The notes beneath the pieces are model-generated. The model ran no database searches and was not told the origin of the DNA. It saw only the letters and a list, made by a program, of their open reading frames with translations. From Straminergon stramineum (taxonomy: Eukaryota > Streptophyta > Bryopsida > Hypnales > Calliergonaceae): 64,000 nucleotides of DNA. The position numbers and the translations under genes were made by a program. Positions within the stretch are counted from its first letter, which is position 1; the number at the start of each line of letters is the position of its first letter. The stretch is from the NCBI GenBank assembly GCA_963920665.1, contig OY987265.1:24495001-24559000 (forward strand), written 5' to 3'. Below, piece by piece: positions 24,887 to 37,127 of this stretch.

Positions 24887-25079
24887 TACATTGAATGAAG
24901 GTATTAAGGGGACCAAAAAATTAAAGGGACTAATTGTAGAAAATTGTAGATATTTGAAACATGTTGTATATCCCCAAGACACATCAATAACTATTGATGT
25001 ACAATAAAGATAGATATTTATATAGTGTGAAATGTCAATTAATTAGTATGGGTCCCCTTAATATCCCTATTCAATGTAG
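24887..25079. mobile_element. Small MITE with TACATTGAAT ends (~190 bp)
   Basis: Left end TCTACATTGAATGAAGG then TATTAAGGGGACC; the right end is its inverse, GGTCCCCTTAATATCC then CTATTCAATGTAGT. About 30-bp terminal inverted repeats with an AT-rich centre and no coding. It starts only 26 bp after MITE M1 copy 1. Confidence 0.7.
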
Positions 25080-25474
25080 TCATTATAGTCATGGCACATG
25101 TGCTTGGTTTTGGGAGCCAAATTAGTCTTTGGATGAGAAGTTATGAAAGACTTCACATGTTGGGGATGGATGCAAGCCAACTTTGGGATTCCAAAATTCA
25201 TAACAATTTGAATTTAAGGAAAAAAAATATAAAAATTTGACAACGCCCATCATTTCTATCTTTCTACAGAGCAAAAAATTAACATTGCCTTCTATTACTC
25301 TAAATCATGCACAAAGTGCTTAAGTGGGTGGTAATGGGTGGTTCTACCCATAGTTTGTTTTTGGCGAATCCTCTATCCTTTCTCATAAGGAATTGGCAAA
25401 ATACTGCGAAAGAAAATTGAATGTTTTTATATCCATACCTTAAGTTAATCTGCCCATTTTGTTTATTTGTTTGT

Positions 25475-26190
25475 TACGTTGAGATCTCATGGATCATACA
25501 TCTTCCGTTTGTGTTCTTGGTACCTTTGGAAAGTCCTCAGTGAGGAGGGGTACAAGGGCTTTGTTTCCTAAAGTTCACACATACAGTGGGAAAGTTATGG
25601 ACTTTTGAGTTATTTTTTCTTTTAAAAAATTCAAGAATTACTTTTATTTTGATTTTATTATATCTTTGGAATAGTACATCCCATAGTTGTGTTTTTGGTA
25701 CTATTGGAAATCTCTCAACGAGGGGGGATGCATGGGCTCTGTTTCATATCATTTGGACCTACGATGTGAAAGGTATTGAATTTTGAAGTTTTCATGAATG
25801 AAAAAATGAAAAAAATTACTTTAATTTTTGTGTTAGTAGTGGCAACAACACACAGCACACTAGTATATAATTTAAAAATAAAATAAAACTAATTTTCTAT
25901 TTTTTCATTCAATATCTTTTTTGTTGTGAGTCAAAATGCCATGGAACAAAGTCCATGCACTCCTCCTCATTTAGGGCTTTCTAATGGAACCAAAAATGTG
26001 ACTAGGAGATGCATGGTTCTAGAGATCTCACCATAACAAAACAAAACAGACTCATTTCAGATATAGATAGCTATCTATTTGGTTTACATAGTTTGCTTTT
26101 GTAAAAAAGTTTTGGCAAATCCTATGCCCTCTCTCAAATGGAATTGGCAAAATTCTAAAAATGAATTCTTTTATCCATGACATCTAGATT
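25475..26190. repeat. Compound direct and inverted repeat block
   Basis: A ~105 bp unit at 25498-25610 (TTGGTACCTTTGGAAA..TC..TCA..GAGG..GG..GGGCT..TGTTTC) is repeated directly at 25680-25790 and in inverse orientation at 25925-26040. A second unit (TTTTGGC(G/A)AATCCT..CCC..CTC..GGAATTGGCAAAAT) occurs directly at 25365-25435 and 26110-26185. This looks like an old, rearranged repeat; no coding seen. Confidence 0.6.
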
Positions 26191-28132
26191 AGGACTAATT
26201 TTTGCACTAAATCACCAAAAATACTTAAAATGCTATAGAGTAAGGTAGATGATTCCAGTGCAAGGAGAATGGTTGTCTTGTTCAATTTGGAGATTTTTAT
26301 TTATTTATTGTTACAAAGAGACAAATGTAAGAAGGAAATATCAATTGTAATTATAATTCTCTTCATTTGTTATGAATTTTTGAAGAGTATTGTCCAAATA
26401 GACCAAAGGAATCACTAGACTTCCATTCAAATTCAACATAAAGTACGTTTGTAGTGATCATTTTGCTATTTAAATTAGTTGTTGAATTTTTTTGAAATGG
26501 ACACTATTCATCACATTAAAATAGTTGCATTTTGTACTAGCTTTATACCAAAAAGGTGGAGTCCCTATTGTCACTAATAAAAGGATTCAATTAAGTATTG
26601 TTGCTTGAGCTTTTTTGCAACTAATATTATTCCCCTTGTAGCCCAAATCTCAATTATTCAAGAATGTTTTACTTCAAGTTGAAGGCATGATCGTCAAAGG
26701 CTTGTACCTAGATTCCCATACTAGATTATGTATCTAGAATAGGCTCATATACCTTTAGTTAATACTTTGATTTAGGCGTTCCTAGAAGAAAATCATACTC
26801 CAAATTCTTGGTCTTGAGAAAAAATTAAGAATTCATTATTTACCACAAACAATCAAACTTTGAAGAATCGAATTCATATTGAGAATTAGAGATCCTCTAC
26901 AAGCTATGGGACGTTAGAAAATACAAAATTAACCAACTTCAAAATAGAAGGTAACTTCTTTGGAGGAAGAAAAATAATCCTCACCTTCCAAAAAGATTGT
27001 GGCTATATTCTAGACAATTCTATGCACTTTCCACATGACTTACAACAAACATCTATATTCACTAAAAATTAGTGCTAATTCTTACAATAATACTGCTATG
27101 GGACCATGAAAGAGTTGTAAAGTACAGGTGGGCATAGGTGGGATGATCCTAAAGCAACCCAGAAATCTACAATTATTTAATTGTTCCATCCTAATGGGTG
27201 GATGCATAGTTGGGTGTCTCAATATTTGTGTCAAAAGGTGATTTCAAGGAGGTGTATGTATTCCAAACTGAATATCCCACAAAGAGAAGAGTAGAAAGTT
27301 AAAACTAACTAAATTGGATCCTACAAAATTCTTGAAAATTTATCTATTTGTCAATTTATGAAATTTAACAATTGATATTATTATCATATTTCTTCGAACA
27401 TCTTCAAAAAACATTGGAATCATTCTAATAATTTTGTGTTTTTAATCACATGAGATTGAACCTTGCATTTTAAATTTCTAAAACTAAAAATTTGAATATT
27501 TTTTCTCCAGACCCAGTTTGTTTGTATAGAGTAAAGAATAGAAATGTCCAAGAATTTTTTCCATCACTACTATTCCTTTCATTGGAAAAATAATTATGTT
27601 TGCCCCTTTTTTCTATTTGATTACATTTCCTAAATAAAATTTTAAATATTTCTCATGTTGAAATGTTGAAAACTAGAAAATGCAACAAGTATGTCAACTT
27701 GTTACTCTACAAGATTCTACTCAACAAAATATTGAGATTTGTTAAGTAGAATCTCAACCCTACTGAGAATTTGCCACTAAAAATTTGAAGAAGACACATT
27801 GTATCCTTTTGATTGTCCTTTAGGGATTAATTAATGGACAAGGTGATTCCAAGGAGAGCAACCTAGAGAATTTTAATAGGACTTTTCCGAAATGATCATA
27901 TAAATCTGGGTGGGTCAAGCAATGGAATAAATGAAGTGTAGGGATTCTTTTAGGGGAAAGGTCAATTTGTCTATCATTTGAGCATCTAAGGTCACCTATC
28001 AAGTATATAGGTTTTCAAAATAACATTTCTTGGAGTAAAGTATGAAAATGCTCTAAAGTCCTTTCTCTCATTCCTCAACTTAGATTTAACCAATTCAAAT
28101 CAATTTGTCACAAGAAATACAACATCATATTA
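26191..28132. other. AT-rich spacer
   Basis: No gene or RNA recognised. It contains a solitary end of the 2570-3181 element (27187-27290). Confidence 0.5.
27187..27290 (+). repeat. Solo end of the 2570-3181 foldback family
   Basis: GGGTGGATGCATAGTTGGGT followed by GTCTCAATA, TGTGTCA, GGTGATTTCAAGGAGG and GTATG..TTC matches, in order and inverted, the right end of the element at 2570-3181. The other end is not found nearby. Confidence 0.65.
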
Positions 28133-28972
28133 GGGTTGCTTTACACCTAGAGGCCGATTGCACAAAATATCAGCCCCTTTTGGGCTAGAGGCTGTCCCCA
28201 AGTAATAATTACTAATGGGGGCCAATTCTCCCATAAGTAAAGGCCTTGGGGCCAAGAAGTCGAGCCGATTCAAAAAAACTTAGGAAAAAGGGAGAGAGGG
28301 GTCAAAATTTCAAAGCCACTTTCAACCTAAGGTAGGAGGCTTGAAATCCGCACAGGCTCTAAACTACCCACGTCCTCAAATTTACACTATTTGTACATGG
28401 GATTTTTTCATCTTTACATGGATGTACCAATAGTGTACATTTGAGGAGGTGGGCGGTTTTAGAGCTCTATGCCATTTCGACTTCAAAAATTCATAACTAA
28501 TTCTACAAAGCTCCAAAAAATATGAAACGACTTGGGTTAGATGTCAATTCCTCTTGTCTTTCAAGAAAATTTTACTGAAAAATATTTCAAGAAGTTTCAC
28601 CTCCCCAAAATTGAGTTTTAGCTCTTAGATAGGCGCTTTATGGACCTCCTACCTTACATGCCAATTGCACAAAATCCAACGAATCAGATTTGTTGAAAAA
28701 AATAATATTTTATAAGAAAAATAAATTTAATTGAAATTTGACATTCACCCCTAGGCCAAGAATTGGCCTCCCATTTTTGGTGCACCCAATTCAGCAAGCT
28801 CAAGCCATGTTAGATCATGTCTTTTTTTAATAAATACTTCATTCCACCAAATTGGCCCAGCCTCTAGGTGTAAAGGGTTTGGGGCTGATTTCATCCTTTT
28901 ATCCAATCACAAGTGAGGATTCTTAGCCTCTGACACATGAAATTGGCCCGGCCTCTATGTGTAAAGCGGCCC
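28133..28972. mobile_element. Harbinger/Tourist-like element, 840 bp, with nested MITE
   Basis: Starts GGGTTGCTTTACACCTAGAG and ends, inverted, GTGTAAAGCGGCCC; both ends are flanked by TTA (28130-28132 and 28973-28975), matching the TWA target-site duplication of PIF/Harbinger elements. A subterminal copy of the end sequence lies at 28850-28877 (TTGGCCCAGCCTCTAGGTGT). The interior has no open frame, so it is non-autonomous. MITE M1 copy 2 (28330-28654) is inserted within it and is therefore younger. Confidence 0.75.
28330..28654 (-). mobile_element. MITE family M1, copy 2 (325 bp, nested)
   Basis: AGGTAGGAGG ... CCTCCTACCT with TA on each side (28328-28329, 28655-28656). Reverse orientation relative to copy 1. 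The internal hairpin is kept with a few mismatches. It sits inside the 28133-28972 element. Its ends are perfect inverted repeats over 10 bp. Confidence 0.85.
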
Positions 28973-31662
28973 TTAGTTGTTTCAACACACATGCACCATA
29001 ATCCAAACAATTCGATCAATACATCATACTATTGATGTGGTCTTTACAATAAATGTGTCAATTATAACATTACAAATGATAAAATTGGAATTCTACCTAG
29101 ACAATTGGATTATCTACTAATTATTAAAATGAATAAAAAAAAATCAATTTACCAAATTATAGAATATAATTGTCATTTACAAGACTATTGGCTCAAATAT
29201 ACCATCAATAAATTCTTCACAATTTAACACTTCCATTCTTAATACATTTAGCAATTAGACCAAATTCATTATCTTTTTAAATTATAACACTTGGATTCCT
29301 TAACAAATAGACAATAGAATTATCATTAAGCATATTGCAACAGGCATGTTGCAATAGCCTTGCAAGACAATTTGTCTAATTATAGGCAATTTGCCTTTCC
29401 ACAATTTAACAATTCACTTTTATTCAACATAAAACAACATACTATATCAACTTCACTCTTTTGAAACCACCATATCTTAAACCAAAACAAGAAAGTAGAT
29501 GCAATCATTGCATCTTTCTAAACAAAATTCATCTTCAATCAATACAATTTGGCAAGGAAATCTCATCTCGCACACACTACACCTACTAAAAATCATTGCC
29601 AATTTTATGGTCTACATCTTTCCAAATGTCCTTCTTGGAATTCAACTTCAATTATTTCACTGACAAATTGCCACATACAAAGCTTTATACCCACTTCTTC
29701 TTATCTCTAAAATACTTATGCCTTACTAGCAATTCTTCATATACACAACAATAATCTATCCATTACTTGGCAATTGCACATACAAATTTGTAATCACTTC
29801 AATTTGATAAAATAGCAATTTGATTGAAGGAATACAATAATACAAATATACAATTTGTCACTGAGCCATGTGCACCAAATAAACTTTGATATCAATTGTT
29901 TAAGTCTAATTAAATATAGCTTTATACCCAAGTATGCAACTTCCATATTATATGGCCCTCATCATAATCACTTATAATGAATTTTAAACCAATCTCAAGG
30001 GATTTAATTTGTTTTCATGTAGAAAAATCTTGTAGCCCTTTTAACAAGGAATCCAAAAATATAATGATATACATGAATTGAATATTCTTTGAGAACAATA
30101 ACAACATTTAAAACTTAATTATATAAGTTTTTTCAATACATGTATCATGTATCAAGTTACCCAACTTTTTGTACTTTCTAATAAAAAATAAATTTTGTCA
30201 TTATAAATAAAACACTATGAACAAATTGTAATTGTAATTGGAGGGAACTTCTTGTATGGATTTTTGAAAATTATGCATAAGTGTTTAAATTCTTCATGTA
30301 AATTGTGAATTTTTTCTAATGTGCATGCAACCCAATATTTTCTACATTTTCTGCATTTTTTTTAATTTAGTCTTCACCTAACTTTTTGGTCTTTTTCATT
30401 TGATATAATTTTTACAAAAGCCATCCTCTAAGCTATTTTAATGCCGACAACCCCTGCATATAATGTAAAAGTTACGTACTTGGAGCTTTATAGTTTCTAA
30501 GATCTACATGAAGACTAATTCAATCTTTAATTTGAAAAATTGCCAAGTTTGGGCTCTTTTTATGCTCCAAAATTGACCCTATTCATATTTCATGTTTTTA
30601 TTCTTACACTAATATAAATTATTTGACTATTTACCAGTTAACCTCTTCCTCATTGGAAGGGGACAATTGGACACTTACAAAAACAAGCAAAAGGCATAAT
30701 GCATTTTTTTCAGACCTTTTTGTCTACAATGGTTCAAGTAGCAATGCGAAAGAAATATAGTTAGTTTTGCACATTCATTGTGCAATACTACTCTCACTAC
30801 ACAAGTAGTTTTGGGGGGTTGCAAGTAAATCAACTTCAGTACCATGCAATCTCTCATACACCTCTCAAAGAATTTGAATTTTACCACATCAATGCAATTG
30901 TGTGATTCATTGTACACGTGCAATCGAGAAGCTCAATGATTTTGCTTCAACAATCCATAATATGTTTTTTTCTTTAAAAAATATATTGACTAAAAAACTT
31001 GTAGAAAATTCTTTCTGTTCACTATTCTTTCACAAAAAGTTTTTTAAATCCAACAAATCTAAATATGAGTGACAACAAAAACATCCACAATAAAATTTCT
31101 ACATTTTCATATTACATTAAAGTATTGAATGATCAATGCCAAATACAATAACTAATGGTCAAAATCAACAAAAAATATTTCTAAAAATTTATGCTAAAAT
31201 TTTTGGGATATCATTTTTTTTAAATCCGAGGAAAAAAATTCTATTTTAAGGGTTTGCCATGATACATGTAGCAATTTTAATGAATAATTCAATAGAGAAT
31301 GTTGATCCTAACAACTAGATACACTAGTTAGTCAATCTAACATGAATATATATTATTTTTATAAGTTTTTATGCAATAGTTTATTTTCTAAGTTGTTCTT
31401 ATCATAATATTCTAAATTATCAACTACAATAGTTAAAAAAATACATGAAATCTGAACCCATGAGTTCTTTGGTGATTTGATGCCTAAAACTACTTCAAAA
31501 TATTTGTATCCAAAGCAAAGCTGAATTCTTCATCTTTATTTACTATTAAATTAATCCAATTGTAGGATCTATTAATTTCACTTACTTAGAATATCCTTAC
31601 TAAGTTTTAGAGTGAAATCTCCGACTAATTACAAGATCAATGTACTTAAACTTCAAACAACG
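28973..31662. other. AT-rich spacer
   Basis: Very AT-rich with no recognised gene, RNA or clear repeat. The only sizeable open frame (30675-30923 minus, 82 codons) has no family resemblance. Confidence 0.5.
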
Positions 31663-31902
31663 GTGCTAGTATGTGAGCCCAAGAATGCGAACTTGTGAGC
31701 ATTGAGCCTACATTATAGGTACCTATAATATAGATACCACACACTATAGAAGGGGTATGTATCATAAACACCTATAATATGGGTATTTGTAACATATATA
31801 TCCTATAATCATAGATGGTTTCTATAGTATATACACCTATTACGTAGGTGTGTAGTATTGTAGGCTCATGGGCTCACACTCCTATGCTCACATAATAGCA
31901 AC
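31663..31902. mobile_element. Minisatellite-cored element M2, copy 1
   Basis: Left end TGCTAGTATGTGAGCCC, right end (inverted sense) ATGCTCACATAATAGCA. Between them are imperfect repeats of a CCTATAATAT(A/G)GGTA type phrase. Related to four other copies (36737, 46253, 47684, 56221). No coding. Confidence 0.65.
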
Positions 31903-33159
31903 CCTTTGTCCTATAACTAGTGCATTTTAGTCATTATGTTGGAAAATAGGTTCAAAATATATGAAAAAATTAACCAAAAACCTTATATAATTTTCTCTTA
32001 AAAATTAGGTAGTGGAAGGTGGTATTTGATGAAAAAAAAAATTGCTAATAATATTGACAATAAATTGAGGATTGTCAATCTGAATGGTGAGAATGTTCTA
32101 GTAAACAATACATATCATGTTGTTTTTTTGTTTTACTTTAAACTTTTCAAAATTGAGTACAATAAGCAATTTTTAATGTTTTTTTTTGTCTTCATTTTAA
32201 GGAAAATAAAATTATTTTTAACTTTCATCTCGCAAGTCTAAATGGAATGGTTCAAAGGTTTTTATGTAGGTATCAATCTATACAATCAAATAAAATTAAT
32301 GACTCTATTTTTGAAACATAGTTTTAGTTGCCTACTCTAACATTGAAAGCAAAAGCAACATTATAATTTTTGCAATACTTATCTAAGTGATGGGAAACAA
32401 AGCTTCATATTGAGGATATCATGATGATTATTAGAAGCTATCCTAAAAGTTTCATGCAAAAGTTTCAATGTATGAAGTCAATAGAGCCACTCAAGTTTTT
32501 ATAAAGCGGTTTCTTTTGCCTTTTAGGGGTTAACTATTCATTTCAAATATGTACCTTACTAGGAGGACAAACTAGTGTAAAAAGTCCATCTAATATGCTT
32601 CGATGTCATTGCTCTAGTAATACATCCCATAATATATGTTGGATATCATGAAATGTAAGAAATACTTATGTAAACTATCTACATTGCTTCAAAGATCAAG
32701 ATCTTGAAATCTAAAATGACTTGTAATAATTGAATTGAAGATTAATTTTTGTAGATTTATCTTTAGAATTTAATGACAACTTTTGTTGGGAAAATGAAAA
32801 ATGAGAAATACACTAAATAAAAAACTCAAGAGAAAGTAAAAAGTAAAAAAGAAAAAGAAAAAAAAAAGAATTTATTTAATAGAAGATTCTAAAGTTTAAA
32901 GTCTAAATTAAAATTCCTAAAAATTGTCTAAAGTAAAAGTCTAAAAGTCTAGAAAAATAGTTCAAAATAAAAGTCTAAAAGTCTATAATCTATAGAAAAA
33001 TAGAAGTCTAAATTCTTTAAAGTAAAATTCCAAAATTCTATATATAATTTCTAGGTGTGATTACAATATAAATTCTTTCTTTATATGTGGCTAACTTAAA
33101 TATTGGTTCATAGTAATATATGTACTTTAACTTTGGATTGTTAAAATTTTGGAATAAAA
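31903..33159. other. AT-rich spacer with low-complexity tract
   Basis: No kinase or other gene is seen upstream of the 33160 frame. 32890-33030 is a low-complexity run built from AAAGTCTAAA(A) units. 32830-32875 is purine-rich (A/G). Confidence 0.5.
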
Positions 33160-33882
33160 ATGTCCACTAATAGTATTGTATCTCACACAAGTAGTAGTAG
33201 TGATTCTTATGTTTACATGGAAAAATACAAACGAAGCTTTTCAATTGAAATAAATACAAAAAACAATAGCAAGGCCTTGGCTTTAAAGCTCAACATTTTG
33301 AATCATTCTAATGGTCATATCCATTGCATTGAGTTTCCATTTTATTTATATGGAGACACACCAATTGATGTCATCAATAACTTGCAGATCAAAATTCCGA
33401 GCTTGAAGTTTTCTATCGAAGAGTTTGAAACAATTACAAAAATAATTACATCAAAAATTTTCAAAATTCTACAATGTAGGGACGTGGATGCTCAAAGATC
33501 CAACCAAGATCTGAATCTTCTAGAAATGCACCAAAAAATTTGTTTTGACAACTCCAAAGAACAAAGTCTTGACACAAAGAATAAAATCAAGGGTAAACAA
33601 GTTTTAATATATAATCATGCTTCTCGAAGCTCTAAAAAGACTCATGAATATTTTTTGGAAGAAGGGCAAAAGGTGACAATGGAAAGTATTGGAGCATGTA
33701 TACCAATATATACAAAATATGACATTGAACTTGCCTTTTCAAATTTAAACGTTGGCGATTTTGACATTCTAAGTGATTTGGAAACTTTGAGGCATAAACA
33801 AGAAGAAGAGTTAAGGAATTTGCAACAATGTCATGTAAAAGAGTATATGGATGTCATTAGTCAACGAAAGGCCAAAAAATAA
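33160..33882 (+). CDS. Isolated frame resembling the WNK kinase C-terminal region
   Basis: An uninterrupted 240-codon frame in DNA where chance frames rarely exceed 80 codons. Residues about 39-104 resemble the PF2/OSR1-C-like domain that follows the kinase in plant WNK proteins: a hydrophobic strand, GHIHCIEFPF (52-61), then DTPIDV (66-71), then a helix with alternating hydrophobic residues. Residues about 204-228 (LSDLETLRHKQEEELRNLQ) look like a short coiled coil, also common at WNK C-termini. No kinase catalytic motifs occur in or near the frame, and no intron is apparent. It could be a retrocopy fragment, the last exon of a decayed gene, or a small domesticated gene. There is no obvious promoter, and codon use is as AT-rich as the surroundings. 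The family assignment is from remembered consensus, not an alignment. Confidence 0.45.
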   Translation: MSTNSIVSHTSSSSDSYVYMEKYKRSFSIEINTKNNSKALALKLNILNHSNGHIHCIEFPFYLYGDTPIDVINNLQIKIPSLKFSIEEFETITKIITSKIFKILQCRDVDAQRSNQDLNLLEMHQKICFDNSKEQSLDTKNKIKGKQVLIYNHASRSSKKTHEYFLEEGQKVTMESIGACIPIYTKYDIELAFSNLNVGDFDILSDLETLRHKQEEELRNLQQCHVKEYMDVISQRKAKK

Positions 33883-36736
33883 GCAAATTCACAATGCAAC
33901 TAGTATACAAATGTACCTTCATGGAAATCTTTTCAATACACATTTTAATTCTATAGAAAAAATCACTCTAATTTAATATTTTATCAAAGCTTAGAAAAAT
34001 TAAAATCTACAATGTATATGCAAAATATGGATTTTATTTTGGATGAAAAACAAATTATATCCTAAGTTTCAAAATAACCTACTACATAATGTTAGTCAAG
34101 ACTTTTTGAATAGAAAATGGAAGAATTCATCTTATTTTTCTTGAATGTTCATGATTGGAACAAGATAAAGCCTAAAAGTATTTACAATATATAGATTGAC
34201 TCACTTTTGACATGTGGAATGTACTTGTGAATAATACAAGCATTGGAGCCTAATCTCTCCATCTTTTTAATTGTCACATCCTTTAAATGAGGTCATCCAC
34301 TCCAATTGAGTAATTGAAGAAGCTACCTTTTTATGATCAACATGAAAATCTTATAACTAAATGGTTGTAAATTTTTTGACATAAACAAACCTCTTTAACC
34401 CCTAATTGCTTGAGCATCCATATATAGTCGCTCCAAAATTTTTACTTATTTGTGTGTAGGTAGTTAAATTCCTTCGATCGTTCTGAAAATGTTTATGGTC
34501 ATTATTGAAGATTAACCATTGGAAACTTTTAATTTTCACTAAACAAAGTAAGTTTAAATAAAATTTCTAGTTGTTCATGTCACATCCAATCTACAAAAAT
34601 TCTTGTATGCAAATTTTTCAAACATTGTAGGAAGGGGTAACATATTAAAAATAGGACATGTACATTTTTCTTGTTATGATTTCACAACTCCTTTGCAATT
34701 TCATATTGAAAATTGTTGTATACATTAACAAAAAATCTCTTGAAACATTCATATACCTAGATTTGAAAAACAAATTGCTTCATTAGAGATAACTATAAGC
34801 TCATACTCTTTTTTCATAGGAAAAACATGCTTGGAAAGGCTTAGGCACTTAGGGGTTCATATCATAACCTTTAATATCACTTTTTATGTTCTTTCACCAA
34901 AAACAAGGGAAGAGATGTATTCAATTCAACAATCACTATAAACTTTCACTAAATAACATTTTTTTTGTTCACAAGAAGTCATAAATAAATGTGATAATAA
35001 GGAATTTGAGAAAATGTGATAGAGATTACAGTGAACTACCTTATGGACTTTTACAACTCTAAGTACTTCTTCAATGTTAATATTGTTACTTCCAACACTC
35101 TTGATTGTCACAATACTACAAAAAAGATTTCTATCATCTTGAGCATTTTGGGGTGGTAACTAGGCTATGACATTAAAGAGGATTTAGTAGTGGGAGTGAA
35201 TAGTGTGAAGACCTAACTGAAGATTGTTGACATTAGAATTATCCTTTTAAGTCATTGAAATGTTGCCCTTCATTTCATCTAGAGTATAATTGCATTTGGT
35301 TCAACTTTTTCTTTTTTGAATGATGAAAAAACATGTTTGAATGCAATCCACTAATCACATTGAGTAGCCTTCTTCCCTTATCAAGGTGCAAAAGAACTTT
35401 TGTCCCTTCTTTATGGCTTTACTACTAGAAAATTGTGACCATATATAACAACAAAAAATAATAGATTTGTGGGTGTTTGGGGCATTGGTGATCACAACTT
35501 GACCAATTTAAGAGAATTTTGTATAGACGCCAAGAAATTTAAGTTGTTCTAGGCACTTCCAATTTTTTCGGACCAAATCAATAAAAATCCAATAGATTTT
35601 ATAAGTAACAATGTGTTATGTGTATGTCTATACAATGTGGATTCAACCATGGTGTGTTGGATGGGGAATGTGGTTGCAAAAACAAAGTCCAAGGATCAAA
35701 CCCCGGTGCCAACACATATTTTGATATGGCTTTGTTGTCATTATTGATGTGACAATTGTTGACCCTAATGACATGGAAGTAGCTATCACTACTAAAATGG
35801 TAGTTAGTTAGACTCATTGATGTGGTGGTTTTGAATTTAAAAAAAATTCCATTGTCCAAATGAACAATTCTAGAATAACAAATTTCATTGTAATTAATTT
35901 TGGCACAGACAAAACAAATAACTCAATTAGATTTTTGTTGTTTTGGACACAAGGTTTCTAGTAGAGCTTGGAGGTGCAAGGGAGGCACCAAAATATTTAC
36001 ATAGCTAGGGAGAAGGCAACTTGATGAGATTAGAATGCATTCAATTGTAGTAGCAAAAAGTTTCATGAATGGAATCAAAAGCTCAATATTGGGAGAAGAT
36101 AATTCAATAGGACTAAGACAACCCTATTGTGCTTTATTTTCATTCCACAAAAATTACAAGTTGATTCAATATTCAAATACAAGTACAATCTACAATAAGA
36201 TTTGAAAGAGGATCCAAATGAAGGGCGACATTTTAATGACTTAAAAAATAACTCTATTTAAGCAATTCAAATAGTACTTGTTATTATTATCAAAGATAGT
36301 AATTGTTGGCAAAGATTAAAAACAAATAATGAGTTGGTGATTGAGAAATCTTTTACAAAAACACTTTCAATGGAATAGTTGCCACCACTATCTTGAAATG
36401 ATTATTTAATATGGTCTAAACTATTTATCATAAGGACATACCAAGTACTATTCAACATTGATTGTATTTATGGTGTTATAACATTTATGGTGTGTAGGGG
36501 TAGCATTAGATTAGTCATACTAATGATCCAACTAATCAATTATTCACCCACACTAAATAACCATTATGGTGTATTAAAATTTTTTGTAACAAAACACAAT
36601 TTTTTGTAGCCAAGAAGGATGCATAATATTCTTAGAACATTTTGACTTGTCTGACTTATATAAAATATTTTATTGCATAATAAATTTTAATTTTAATCCT
36701 TTAAGGGTCATTTATGCCCTAGGGAGATAATCACGG
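33883..36736. other. AT-rich spacer
   Basis: No gene recognised. 35610-35830 carries, on the minus strand, GGGGTTTGATCC resembling a pol III B-box and could be a decayed SINE; evidence is thin. Confidence 0.45.
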
Positions 36737-37127
36737 TTGCTAGCATGTGAGCCTAGGATCTTGAACCCATGAGCTTAGGAGCCTAGGCTTCTAAGTTATT
36801 GGTACCTATATTATAGGCACCTTCTATAGTTATAGGATGTTTATAATTATAGGTGTCTATGTTGTAGGCACCTTCTATGGTTATAGGATGTTTATATAAT
36901 AAGTGTCAAATTTTAATATGGGTGTCTATATTTTAGGTATATATGTTATCAGCACCTTCCATAGATATAGTATATATTATAAGTACCTATGTTACAAGCA
37001 CCTTACATGGTTGTAGGGAACTCATATTATAAGTATGTATATTATAAACACCATTAACAGTTGTAAAATATCTACTTACACTTAGGCTCAAGGTTCATAG
37101 GCTCTCGTTTCTAGGCTCACATGCAAT
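36737..37127. mobile_element. Minisatellite-cored element M2, copy 2 (best copy)
   Basis: Left end TTGCTAGCATGTGAGCCTAG, right end the inverse, CTAGGCTCACATGCAATC. The core is about seven imperfect repeats of a ~40 bp unit built on TATATTATAGGCACCTTC then CATGGTTATAGGATGT. It is the longest of five copies, about 390 bp. Confidence 0.75.

Larger units (their letters stand above)
24437..25355. mobile_element. Inverted-repeat element with two nested MITEs
   Basis: The left end (ATGGTAGAACCACCCATTAC at about 24445) is matched in inverse orientation at the right end (TGGTAATGGGTGGTTCTACC at about 25327), giving terminal inverted repeats of ~30 bp around ~0.92 kb. Two smaller elements (24534-24860 and 24887-25079) lie inside. 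No transposase is readable, so it is non-autonomous or decayed. Confidence 0.5.
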
